From Shewanella maritima (GTDB taxonomy: Bacteria > Pseudomonadota > Gammaproteobacteria > Enterobacterales > Shewanellaceae): 64,000 nucleotides of DNA. The notes under the pieces are model-generated. The model had not been told where the DNA came from, made no database searches, and saw only the letters and a program-made list of their open reading frames with translations. Position numbers and translations under genes: made by a program. Positions within the stretch are counted from its first letter, which is position 1. The number at the start of each line of letters is the position of its first letter. The stretch lies in assembly GCF_004295345.1 (NCBI RefSeq), contig NZ_CP036200.1:4465501-4529500 (forward strand), in the 5' to 3' direction. Of this stretch, positions 8,175-16,383 are shown piece after piece.

Positions 8175-8735
8175 TCAGTAGCGCAGGATTTTGCTACTTA
8201 CTATTGTGGGCGAGTGTGCATTTTCAGGTTGTTGCATTGCAGGAGGTGATAGATGAATCACGTAAAATCGGTTGAACTCGGTTTTATCATCGATTGGCAT
8301 ACCCGGTTTTGCCCCAAGCAGTTTTGCAAGCTCATGGGTGGTATTACTGTGACCTACAACCAAGTGTTTTCCTGGCATAGCTGATAATTCCGTTGCAAAT
8401 TCGCGCAAGGCGCGAGGGTTGTATTGCTGAATGACGAGTCCCTGTAATCGCGCCGTAGGCGTAGCGGTATGAATGGTGCGCTGGTAGTTTGTGCTGTATA
8501 CCGAGGTGAGCTTTACATCTTTAAAAAGCGTGGCGAGAGTCTGTGCTCTTTTCTCGCCGGCTATAGTAAGCAGCGGGTCGCGTCCAGGTTGTTTTTCACC
8601 GTGGCGAACTAAATAAACTGTGGTCGTCGCCTCATCGTGCGTTAACTCGTTTATTGGTAGGGCGGCGTTGGCGTGGCTATTGATAAGCGTCATCGCCACA
8701 GTCAAAGCCGCGCAGCATATTTTCATGATGTTCAT
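8175..8735 (-). CDS. Exported histidine phosphatase family protein
   Basis: 186 residues. A signal peptide (cleavage near NAA/ALP, about residue 24) sends it to the periplasm. The histidine-phosphatase core shows LVRHGEK (phosphorylated His about 44), a second-half VVGHSNT with the second catalytic His (about 129), and YSTNYQRTIHTA between them. The C-terminal 25 residues past IHLSPP look like a loose extension. The phosphate ester substrate cannot be told. The start codon is uncertain: ATG at 8735 or the one nine bases further in; neither has a good ribosome site. Confidence 0.85.
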   Translation of the reverse strand: MNIMKICCAALTVAMTLINSHANAALPINELTHDEATTTVYLVRHGEKQPGRDPLLTIAGEKRAQTLATLFKDVKLTSVYSTNYQRTIHTATPTARLQGLVIQQYNPRALREFATELSAMPGKHLVVGHSNTTHELAKLLGAKPGMPIDDKTEFNRFYVIHLSPPAMQQPENAHSPTIVSSKILRY

Positions 8736-8803
8736 TTATGTTTTTACTTACGTCGCCATTAATTTATTCGCATACTCAAGTCTTCACTTCTTCATTTGGC
8801 TAC

Positions 8804-9523
8804 TTAGTCAGCTAGATAATATTCAACAGTTGATACCACACGTACACGTTTAATGTGAGGCGTGTTTTTATCACGGTTGCTAATACTAAATTGACCTTGT
8901 CGAGCACGTTTAATTTTTCCGAGTTGGCTGTCCGAGTCGGTGGCAAATTTTTGCGCGACAATACGTGCGTTCTTAGTAGACTCTTCTACCATTTGCGGCT
9001 TCACATCATTAAGTTTGCTAAATATATATTCGATACGCATGTCGTAATTATTTTGCGCAAACACAATACCTTGTTTACCTAACTGACTAAGTTGACTGAT
9101 CGCTGCACGGGCGACATCAATTTGCTGAGTGTACACGGTGATGGTTTGCAGTGCCGTATAACGAAATTCAGTTGGCCCGCCGTTACCATATTGCTGAGCA
9201 AGTTTATCGTTAACCGATGGTGGCGAAATAGTCACGCTTGCTTCTGGCAGCCCCTGAGCTAATAGAAACTGCTTAACTTGCTGACTTTGCTTATCTATTT
9301 GTAAGTATATGGCGTCGAGATCGTTGCTTGCTGCCGTGAATTGAATTGGCCAAATCACAGTATCAGCAGCAAACTCTTGCTCTGCTAATCCTTTGACAGT
9401 AACGGTACGATCAAGCAGCTTGTAATTAATTGCTGTTTGTTGGATTTGGTAACCAAATGCGACGATTGCTGCAAAAAACAAGCAACCAAAGATAGTTGCG
9501 CTAGACTTTGATGATGAAGTCAT
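8804..9523 (-). CDS. SIMPL (DUF541) domain protein, membrane-anchored
   Basis: 239 residues. A single N-terminal hydrophobic segment (about 10-30) anchors or exports it, and the rest is the periplasmic SIMPL domain. The family's first strand is seen in VTVKGLAEQEFAADTVIWPIQF. Family members are linked to envelope or oxidative stress (E. coli YggE) without a known reaction. It lies 68 bases upstream of the histidine phosphatase and may be co-transcribed with it. Confidence 0.85.
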   Translation of the reverse strand: MTSSSKSSATIFGCLFFAAIVAFGYQIQQTAINYKLLDRTVTVKGLAEQEFAADTVIWPIQFTAASNDLDAIYLQIDKQSQQVKQFLLAQGLPEASVTISPPSVNDKLAQQYGNGGPTEFRYTALQTITVYTQQIDVARAAISQLSQLGKQGIVFAQNNYDMRIEYIFSKLNDVKPQMVEESTKNARIVAQKFATDSDSQLGKIKRARQGQFSISNRDKNTPHIKRVRVVSTVEYYLAD

Positions 9524-9729
9524 TTTTCGCCCTCGATAATGATCAAGTTGATAGAAAAGGTATCATTGATTAGACCATAATTATTTAGCTTTGATAACTA
9601 TGAAGTGTGTTTGCTTGATAAGTGTTGTGTCAGCAACCCTCTTTGAAAGAGTTATTTAGTGCTGAGTTAACAGTATTTGCCCCAAATTAGTTGCCTACTA
9701 TTTAATGGCTGTTGTACAAGGATGTATCT

Positions 9730-10932
9730 ATGGACGCAATAATTCCTCAAGTTTATAGCTCAAGTCCAGTCGCCTACTGGCGTAGGCAGATTTTCAGCCG
9801 TGTGTTTCGTATTATCGCCGTACTTTGCATACCCGTTTATTTAACCAGTGTCTATTTATCTGTTGTGCTTGGTTTATGGAGCATGGTGGTGCTAGATACC
9901 GTGGTTTATAGCATGTTCTTGCTCGCTATCTACCTTCCGAAGTTACCCGATAAGCAAAGGTATTTAATTGGTTGTAGTGTTGGTTATATCATCGGTATTG
10001 GCTTTACAGTAGTTATTGGCCCTTCGGGTGCTGGGTTATTTTGGTTGTTCTGTTTCCCCATTCTTGCCGTGTTACTCCTTGGTAAAAATGCCGGAGCCAA
10101 CGCGTTGTATATCAATGGTTTTTCATTGGCAATTGTTGGTATGGCGTATCACTTGGGCTATACCAAATGGCCAGAAACGGTTGGCTATGACATTTTTATT
10201 TACGTTGTCGTAATGATTAATTTTATGGTGACTAATGCTATTTGTACTCTGATGGCGGGATTCATTTTGAGGCGCGTTGAAGAGAGACTTGGGCAGCAAG
10301 CCTTGACCAGTAAGCTGTTGTGTTTGGCGCTTGCAAAATCTGCTGAGTATCAGGATCCATTTTTATATGGGCATGTACTTCGTGTAGAGCAATATATTGA
10401 TATCCTCTCAAAGGAAATTTTGCAGTCCAAACAATGCCCTGATGAATTTACTCATGAGATAGTCGAAGACTTGCGTTGCGCCTGTATGCTCCATGATGTG
10501 GGGAATATTGATGTAAACCAACAGTTTTTGTTGAAAGCTGGCCGAGTTAACGCTGATGAGTTTGAGGAACTAAAAGCTCATACGATAACAGGTTGTGAAT
10601 TTATTAAACAATTACAGGCATATGGACAAGGTTCAGAGATTATGGCTCTAGCCAAGCAATTAAGTCGCTCTCATCATGAAAACTGGGACGGCTCAGGTTA
10701 CCCTGACGGTATTAACGGTGCTCATATTCCTTTTGCTGCAAGAGTCTTACGTGTATGCGATGCCTACGATGCCATGACGTCTCCTCGGCATTACAAGAGT
10801 GCCAGTAGCCATAAGGAAGCGGTTTATCAATTGGTTAAAGGTAAGTCGGTGCAATTCGATCCATTAGTGATTGAACACTTTTTAAAAGTTGAGCAGCGAT
10901 TTGAGCAAGTAAACAAAGGGCAGCATCACTAG
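9730..10932 (+). CDS. Membrane HD-GYP domain protein (cyclic-di-GMP phosphodiesterase-like)
   Basis: 400 residues. The N-terminal half holds about five or six transmembrane helices (about 20-190) and the C-terminal half an HD-GYP domain. The catalytic signature is His255-Asp256 in LHDVGN, then HHENWDGSGYP with GYP at 323-325, and the late DAYDAMT. HD-GYP proteins cleave cyclic-di-GMP. Two departures are visible: the conserved Lys of HDxGK is Asn259, and the closing RPY is RHY. The metal ligands seem intact, so activity is possible but not assured. I start it at the ATG at 9730, which has AAGGA seven bases upstream; an in-frame TTG six codons earlier has no such site. Confidence 0.9.
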   Translation: MDAIIPQVYSSSPVAYWRRQIFSRVFRIIAVLCIPVYLTSVYLSVVLGLWSMVVLDTVVYSMFLLAIYLPKLPDKQRYLIGCSVGYIIGIGFTVVIGPSGAGLFWLFCFPILAVLLLGKNAGANALYINGFSLAIVGMAYHLGYTKWPETVGYDIFIYVVVMINFMVTNAICTLMAGFILRRVEERLGQQALTSKLLCLALAKSAEYQDPFLYGHVLRVEQYIDILSKEILQSKQCPDEFTHEIVEDLRCACMLHDVGNIDVNQQFLLKAGRVNADEFEELKAHTITGCEFIKQLQAYGQGSEIMALAKQLSRSHHENWDGSGYPDGINGAHIPFAARVLRVCDAYDAMTSPRHYKSASSHKEAVYQLVKGKSVQFDPLVIEHFLKVEQRFEQVNKGQHH

Positions 10933-11028
10933 AGTATTAGTCATTAGATGACTAACTTGGAGCTCTAAAGTGTGCTAGCAAGAATATTCACATACTCGAG
11001 TTGATAGACATAAGTTGCTACTTGCTGG

Positions 11029-11343
11029 TTAGCTACTAAGTTTTAAACCGATGACGCCAAGCACTATTAAACATAGGCTAATGCACTTTAACAGCGTAAA
11101 TGACTCGCCAAAGTAAATAACACCGACTATCGCGCTGCCACAAAGCCCAATTGCCACCCAGATTGCATACGCGATACTCAGTGGCAGTTGTTTCATCGAA
11201 TATGCGAGCAAGCAAAAGCTAACCACGAGTGCAATAACTGTAAAAGATGAGGTCAATGGTTTGCTTAGACCGTTTGATAGCTTTAAGCCAACAGCCCAAA
11301 TTATTTCAAATAAACCTGCGAGGATCAGCGCCGTCCAATACAT
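11029..11343 (-). CDS. gdx: Gdx/SugE-type SMR guanidinium exporter
   Basis: 104 residues, four transmembrane helices, the size of the small multidrug resistance family. The first helix carries the essential Glu in LAGLFEIIWAVGLK (Glu13), and the LPLSIAYAIWVAIG segment and the GLKLS end match the SugE (Gdx) branch rather than EmrE. These are guanidinium/proton antiporters. The start is the ATG at 11343 with AGGA upstream. A longer frame from a GTG at 11406 runs through the riboswitch and should not be used. The guanidine-II riboswitch directly upstream agrees with the substrate. Confidence 0.93.
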   Translation of the reverse strand: MYWTALILAGLFEIIWAVGLKLSNGLSKPLTSSFTVIALVVSFCLLAYSMKQLPLSIAYAIWVAIGLCGSAIVGVIYFGESFTLLKCISLCLIVLGVIGLKLSS

Positions 11344-11361
11344 GATCAGTTTCCTAATATG

Positions 11362-11406
11362 TTTGGGCCGTCCCAAGATGAAGGTGAGCGGTGAGGTCGT
11401 CCTCAC
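11362..11406 (-). promoter_or_regulatory. Guanidine-II (mini-ykkC) riboswitch
   Basis: On the minus strand two short hairpins with the diagnostic ACGR loops lie in tandem: GTGAGG-ACGA-CCTCAC (11406-11391) and TTGGG-ACGG-CCCAA (11376-11363), followed after about 10 bases by the AGGA ribosome site and the gdx ATG at 11343. This is the standard form of the guanidine-II riboswitch, in which guanidinium binding in both loops stabilises the hairpins and frees translation. A further 7-bp hairpin at 11421-11440 lies upstream; its role is unclear. Confidence 0.93.
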
Positions 11407-11487
11407 TTCATGTGCGAGTTAGGGTTATTTGCTTAACCCTAAAATTGTGAACAATGACATCGGCGGTTGACGATATTATTGTTTGTA

Positions 11488-11521
11488 ATAAAAAACACTT
11501 AAGGCGAAAACCTTAAGTGTT
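11488..11521 (-). terminator. Rho-independent terminator of the DAHP synthase gene
   Basis: An 11-bp stem (11494-11504 with 11511-11521) around a six-base loop, followed on the minus strand by a run of T. It lies 38 bases behind the stop of the DAHP synthase gene. Confidence 0.85.
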
Positions 11522-11558
11522 TATCACTTATTTACCTACCACTTTAGCAACGAGTTGC

Positions 11559-12626
11559 TTATTTAGCAGCGAGCTTTTGCATACGCTCTCTTGAAGCCTG
11601 AGCAAGCTTGCGCAGCAAAGCTTCTGAATCTTGCCAGTGCAGGCAAGCGTCAGTAATACTTTTACCGAAGGTAAGTGGTTTGCCAGCTTCGACTTTTTGG
11701 TTACCTTCCTCGATAAAGCTTTCAGCCATAATACCTGCGATTGCGGTAGAGCCATTTCGCATTTGCTCCATAATGCTATCTGCTACACTTAGCTGATTCT
11801 TATGGATTTTTTGACTATTGCCATGACTAAAATCTACCACCATACGCTCGGTTACACCCACTTTTTCGAGTTTAGCGCGAGCATCTTCAATATCTTCTGC
11901 GTGATAATTAGGCTTGCTACCGCCACGCAAAATAATGTGACCATACGGGTTGCCGTGAGTGCGGTAAACTGCCATTGCACCGTCTTTATCTGGCGAGTAG
12001 AAGATATGTGGAGCTTGTGCCGCACGTACCGCATCAACCGCAATCTTGATATTGCCGTCAGTACCGTTTTTAAAGCCTACTGGGCACGATAGAGCAGAAG
12101 CCATTTCGCGGTGGATCTGACTTTCAGTGGTACGTGCGCCAATTGCGCCCCAAGTAATAAGGTCGGCAATATACTGACCATTCACCATGTCTAAAAACTC
12201 AGTGGCGATTGGCAGTTTTAACTCGGTAATCTGCTGCAGCAGGTGGCGAGCAAGGCGTAGCCCTTTGTTTGGGCTAAAGCTGCCGTCGAGATCTGGATCA
12301 GAAATCAAACCTTTCCAGCCCACAATTGTGCGAGGCTTTTCAAAATACACCCGCATCAAAATACATAAGTCATCCTTTAACTCATGATGAAGCTTGGCTA
12401 AGCGCTGCGCGTATTCGAGTGCCGCTTCTGTATCGTGAATTGAGCAAGGGCCTACAATAACTAACAGGCGTTGGTCTTTGCCTTCAATGATGGCTTCAAC
12501 CTGGCGACGCTGCTCAACGAGATAATCAGCCGCATCTTGAGTCAGTGGGTATTCTGAGGCGAGTTGCGCTGGAGAGATGACCTTACATAAAAGTGATGTA
12601 CGTAGTTCGTCTGTCTTAATTGTCAT
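11559..12626 (-). CDS. aroH: 3-deoxy-7-phosphoheptulonate (DAHP) synthase, class I
   Basis: 355 residues. It condenses PEP and erythrose-4-phosphate, the first step of the shikimate pathway, in the cytoplasm. Class I motifs are plain: VGPCSIHD (about 58-65, metal-binding Cys), MRVYFEKPRT, WGAIGARTTESQ, GFKNGTDG and VDFSHGNSQK. The N-terminus (TDELRT) and overall sequence are nearest to the AroH branch of E. coli, but which amino acid inhibits it cannot be read safely from the sequence. Single gene with its own terminator. The gap up to 12788 should hold its promoter; no leader peptide or attenuator was seen. Confidence 0.93.
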   Translation of the reverse strand: MTIKTDELRTSLLCKVISPAQLASEYPLTQDAADYLVEQRRQVEAIIEGKDQRLLVIVGPCSIHDTEAALEYAQRLAKLHHELKDDLCILMRVYFEKPRTIVGWKGLISDPDLDGSFSPNKGLRLARHLLQQITELKLPIATEFLDMVNGQYIADLITWGAIGARTTESQIHREMASALSCPVGFKNGTDGNIKIAVDAVRAAQAPHIFYSPDKDGAMAVYRTHGNPYGHIILRGGSKPNYHAEDIEDARAKLEKVGVTERMVVDFSHGNSQKIHKNQLSVADSIMEQMRNGSTAIAGIMAESFIEEGNQKVEAGKPLTFGKSITDACLHWQDSEALLRKLAQASRERMQKLAAK

Positions 12627-12788
12627 TCATTCTACCAATAAAAAAGGGTGATGCTTTTAACATCATATTGCTCTGGATTATAACTAATACAGCCAAGTTA
12701 AACACCGCTAAAAGCTCAATAAGCGATGCATTTTGTAAAGAAAAAATGGTTATTTGATAGAAGTAACGCTTATTTTGTGCAAATTGGT

Positions 12789-12820
12789 AAAAAAATAGCC
12801 AGTACAAAAGGTACTGGCTA
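12789..12820 (-). terminator. Rho-independent terminator of ppsR
   Basis: A perfect 10-bp stem (12796-12805 with 12811-12820), then a T tract on the minus strand (12790-12795). It lies about 80 bases behind the ppsR stop. Confidence 0.85.
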
Positions 12821-12901
12821 GATGATTCGTTATTGAATTACAGCATGGGTAATTAATTATTGCTTACACTAGTGCTTATGAATTCAATACGCTTGTTAGC
12901 A

Positions 12902-13713
12902 TTAGAACATGTGACGCTCAAGTCCAGTTACATCAATAATCTTGGCGGCAATCTCTTCGACCGAATGATTGGTCGTATTAACAAAAGGAATTTTCTCTTT
13001 CTTGTACATCATTTCTACTTCTTTGACTTCAATACGGCATTGGCGTAATGACGAGTAGCGGCTGTTTTCCAATCGACTTTGACGAATTTCATGCAAACGC
13101 TGCGGATCAATAGTTAAGCCAAATAGCTTCTTTTTATTGCGCTTAAGCTCAGGTGGTAGCTTTAAATTGTCCATATCGTCTTCTGTAAATGGATAATTCG
13201 CTGCTTTAATACCAAACTGCATAGATAGGTACAGACTTGAAGGGTTTTACCGCAGCGGGATACGCCAAGTAAAATGATGTCAGCTTTATCCATGTTCTTC
13301 ATGGTTTGGCCATCATCATTATCTAAGGTGTAATTAATGGCGTCGATACGGTTTTCGTAAGATTGATTGGCTTTACCGTGTGTGCGGTTGATCACAGGTT
13401 CAGCTTTTATACCGAGTTGTTGTTCGAGTGGCGAAACAAAGGTGTTCAAAAAGTCGTAATCAAGGGCTTCGCTGGCGAAAATAATGTCGCGAATTTCTTG
13501 ATTGACGATGGAATGGAACACAATCGGCCTAACCTCTGTTGTAAAAAAACAATCGTTGATTTGCTGTTTTACTTTTTCTGCTTTGGTTGTGCTGTCGACA
13601 AATGGAATCGTAAGTGCTTCAAATTCAACTGGAAACTGTGACAGAACTGCATGGCCAAAAACTTCTGCAGTGATTGCGGTTCCGTCGGAAATATAAAATA
13701 CTTTTGGTGTCAT
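12902..13713 (-). pseudogene. ppsR: PEP synthase regulatory protein (PSRP), interrupted by a one-base frameshift
   Basis: PSRP (DUF299) is a bifunctional serine/threonine kinase and pyrophosphorylase that inactivates and reactivates PEP synthase. The N-terminal frame (13713 to about 13245) reads from [17 protein letters not shown] to the P-loop GVSRCGKT. The C-terminal frame (about 13240 to 12902) carries [18 protein letters not shown] to the end. The frames join exactly if one C is restored in the run at 13242-13244 (GGG on the plus strand), giving [18 protein letters not shown], the expected family sequence. The whole would be about 270 residues, the normal length. It lies back to back with ppsA, its target. 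A single homopolymer contraction in an otherwise intact gene makes a sequencing error as likely as a real mutation. Confidence 0.9.
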
Positions 13714-13755
13714 TTCGGCCTCTTGTAGTAATAAAATTACAAATAAAATTATACA

Positions 13756-13784
13756 TTTACGCTTGCTGAGTGGCAGTGTAGAAT
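13756..13784 (+). promoter_or_regulatory. Candidate sigma-70 promoter of ppsA
   Basis: TTTACG, a 17-base spacer, then TAGAAT (five of six to consensus), which would start transcription near 13791, about 48 bases before the ppsA start. It lies in the 125-bp space shared with the divergent ppsR. Found by eye only. Confidence 0.4.
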
Positions 13785-13838
13785 GCCGCTGCCCTCGTGT
13801 GAAGTGGCCATTGAAATTAAACTTGCGGAGAGATAACT

Positions 13839-16208
13839 GTGCAGCAATACATACTCTGGTATCAAGAATTAGGTATGGGTGATGTTAACAAGGTAGGCGG
13901 TAAGAACGCTTCTCTTGGTGAAATGATCAGTAACCTTGCCAATGCTGGTGTTCAAGTACCTGGCGGGTTTGCTACAACATCACATGCGTTTAACGAGTTT
14001 CTTGAACAAAGTGGTGTTAACCAGAAGATTTTCGACATTCTAGAAACATTGGATGTAGACGACGTAAATGAATTAGCGAAAGTTGGTGCACAGATCAGAC
14101 AATGGGTTATCGAAACCCCGTTCCAACCAGAACTAGAAGCAGCCATCCGCGAAGCTTATGACAAGCTATCAAGCGAGACTCAAGATGCATCGTTTGCCGT
14201 TCGCTCATCAGCAACTGCAGAAGACATGCCTGACGCGTCTTTCGCCGGTCAACAAGAAACTTTCCTAAACGTGAAAGGTTACGATGCTGTATTACTTGCG
14301 ATTAAGCATGTATTTGCATCGTTATTTAACGACCGCGCAATCTCTTACCGTGTTCACCAAGGTTATGAGCACCAAGGTGTAGCGTTATCAGCTGGTATCC
14401 AGCGTATGGTGCGCTCTGATAAAGCATCATCAGGTGTAATGTTCACCATGGATACTGAGTCTGGTAACAATGACGTTGTATTTATTACTTCATCATTCGG
14501 TCTAGGTGAGATGGTTGTACAAGGTGCGGTGAACCCAGATGAGTTCTACGTACACAAACCAATTTTAGCGCAAGGGCACAAAGCCGTTGTGCGCCGTAAT
14601 ATCGGCAGCAAGTTAATCCAGATGGTGTACTCAGATGATGAGTCACATGGTAAGCAAGTTAAAATTGAAGACGTTGCGCCAGAAATGCGCCGCGAATTCT
14701 CTATCAATGACGAAGAAGTTCAAGAGCTAGCTAAGCAAGCTTGTATCATCGAGAAGCACTATGGTCGTCCAATGGACATCGAGTGGGCTAAAGACGGTAA
14801 CGATGGCAAGCTTTACATCGTTCAAGCGCGTCCAGAGACTGTTCGTAGCCGTGAAGATGTGCAGCTAATTGAACGCTACCACCTGAAAACTAAAGGTGAA
14901 GTAGTAAGCGAAGGTCGCGCAATCGGTCATAAGATTGGTAGCGGCGTAGCGAAAGTTCTAGCTTCAATTGATGATATGGACCAAATCCAGCCAGGTGACG
15001 TACTTGTTACTGACATGACTGATCCAGACTGGGAGCCAATCATGAAGCGCGCTAGCGCGATTGTTACTAATCGTGGCGGCCGTACTTGTCACGCGGCGAT
15101 TATCGCTCGTGAGTTAGGTGTCCCTGCAGTTGTTGGTTGTGGCGATGTCACAGACCAAATCAAGAGCGGTCAAGTTGTGACAGTATCTTGTGCAGAAGGT
15201 GATACAGGTTTCATCTATGACGGCAAGCAAGAGTTTGATGTGGTTACTAACCGCGTTGACGCACTGCCAGATCTACCAATGAAGATCATGATGAATGTAG
15301 GTAACCCTGACCGTGCATTTGACTTTGCTCGTCTGCCAAACGAAGGTGTGGGTCTTGCTCGCCTTGAGTTCATCATTAACCGCATGATCGGTATTCACCC
15401 GAAAGCATTGCTTGAGTTCAACGAGCAAAGCGCTGAGCTACAACAAGAAATCAACGATATGATCGCAGGTTATGCATCACCAGTTGAATACTATGTTGAG
15501 CGCTTAGTTGAAGGTATCGCCTCTATCGGTAGTGCCTTCTATCCGAAGAAAGTTATCGTACGTATGTCAGACTTTAAGTCTAACGAGTACGCTAACCTAG
15601 TTGGTGGTGAACACTATGAGCCGGAAGAAGAAAACCCAATGCTTGGTTTCCGTGGTGCTAGCCGCTATATCTCTGAGTCGTTCCGCGACTGTTTCGCACT
15701 AGAGTGTGAAGCAATCAAGCGTGTGCGTAACGAGATGGGTCTGAAGAATGTTGAAATTATGATCCCATTTGTGCGTACGCTTGATGAAGCGCGTCAAGTA
15801 ATCGAGCTACTTAAAGAGCAAGGTTTAGAGCGTGGTAAAGACGGTTTACGCGTGATTATGATGTGTGAGCTACCTTCAAATGCACTGCTTGCAGAGCAGT
15901 TCCTTGAGTACTTCGATGGTTTCTCTATCGGCTCAAACGACTTAACTCAGCTAACACTCGGTCTTGACCGTGACTCAGGTATCATCAGCCACCTGTTTGA
16001 TGAGCGTAACGAAGCGGTTAAAGCACTGCTATCTATGGCAATTAAAGCTGCTAAAGCTAAAGGTGCTTACGTAGGTATTTGTGGTCAAGGTCCATCGGAT
16101 CACGCAGACTTTGCTGCATGGTTAGTAGAGCAAGGTATCGACACAGTATCACTTAACCCAGATACAGTAATCGATACTTGGTTATACCTAGCACAAGAGC
16201 ACGCATAA
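13839..16208 (+). CDS. ppsA: Phosphoenolpyruvate synthase
   Basis: 789 residues, usual length. It makes PEP from pyruvate and ATP (giving AMP and phosphate) and starts gluconeogenesis from three-carbon compounds such as lactate. Order of domains: N-terminal ATP-grasp (about 1-340, [10 protein letters not shown] and [17 protein letters not shown]), the phosphohistidine domain with His418 in [14 protein letters not shown], and the C-terminal PEP/pyruvate barrel with [11 protein letters not shown] and [10 protein letters not shown]. The start is a GTG with GGAG about eight bases upstream. Its regulator PSRP is encoded divergently. The YdiJ-type oxidoreductase follows after a terminator. Confidence 0.97.
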   Translation: MQQYILWYQELGMGDVNKVGGKNASLGEMISNLANAGVQVPGGFATTSHAFNEFLEQSGVNQKIFDILETLDVDDVNELAKVGAQIRQWVIETPFQPELEAAIREAYDKLSSETQDASFAVRSSATAEDMPDASFAGQQETFLNVKGYDAVLLAIKHVFASLFNDRAISYRVHQGYEHQGVALSAGIQRMVRSDKASSGVMFTMDTESGNNDVVFITSSFGLGEMVVQGAVNPDEFYVHKPILAQGHKAVVRRNIGSKLIQMVYSDDESHGKQVKIEDVAPEMRREFSINDEEVQELAKQACIIEKHYGRPMDIEWAKDGNDGKLYIVQARPETVRSREDVQLIERYHLKTKGEVVSEGRAIGHKIGSGVAKVLASIDDMDQIQPGDVLVTDMTDPDWEPIMKRASAIVTNRGGRTCHAAIIARELGVPAVVGCGDVTDQIKSGQVVTVSCAEGDTGFIYDGKQEFDVVTNRVDALPDLPMKIMMNVGNPDRAFDFARLPNEGVGLARLEFIINRMIGIHPKALLEFNEQSAELQQEINDMIAGYASPVEYYVERLVEGIASIGSAFYPKKVIVRMSDFKSNEYANLVGGEHYEPEEENPMLGFRGASRYISESFRDCFALECEAIKRVRNEMGLKNVEIMIPFVRTLDEARQVIELLKEQGLERGKDGLRVIMMCELPSNALLAEQFLEYFDGFSIGSNDLTQLTLGLDRDSGIISHLFDERNEAVKALLSMAIKAAKAKGAYVGICGQGPSDHADFAAWLVEQGIDTVSLNPDTVIDTWLYLAQEHA

Positions 16209-16315
16209 GCTAAGCTTGTAAAACACAGTTGACAAAATTTAGCTTATAAAATTGTTCTAGTTAAATTTCAACGCGAGTCACATAATCGTGATAACGCAAT
16301 TTGATCAAGTTATTA

Positions 16316-16343
16316 AAAAGCCGCTTTTTAGCGGCTTTTTTTT
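16316..16343 (+). terminator. Rho-independent terminator of ppsA
   Basis: A 9-bp stem (16316-16324 with 16331-16339), then a T run. It lies about 110 bases behind the ppsA stop and 40 before the next gene. Confidence 0.88.
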
Positions 16344-16383
16344 GTTTATAATGGCTGTCATAAATCGATAACAACAGTGCGCC

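Noticed and set aside
11344..11406. N-terminal extension of the Gdx protein from a GTG
   Set aside because: It would be encoded by the riboswitch hairpins; the ATG at 11343 has a proper ribosome site and matches family length.
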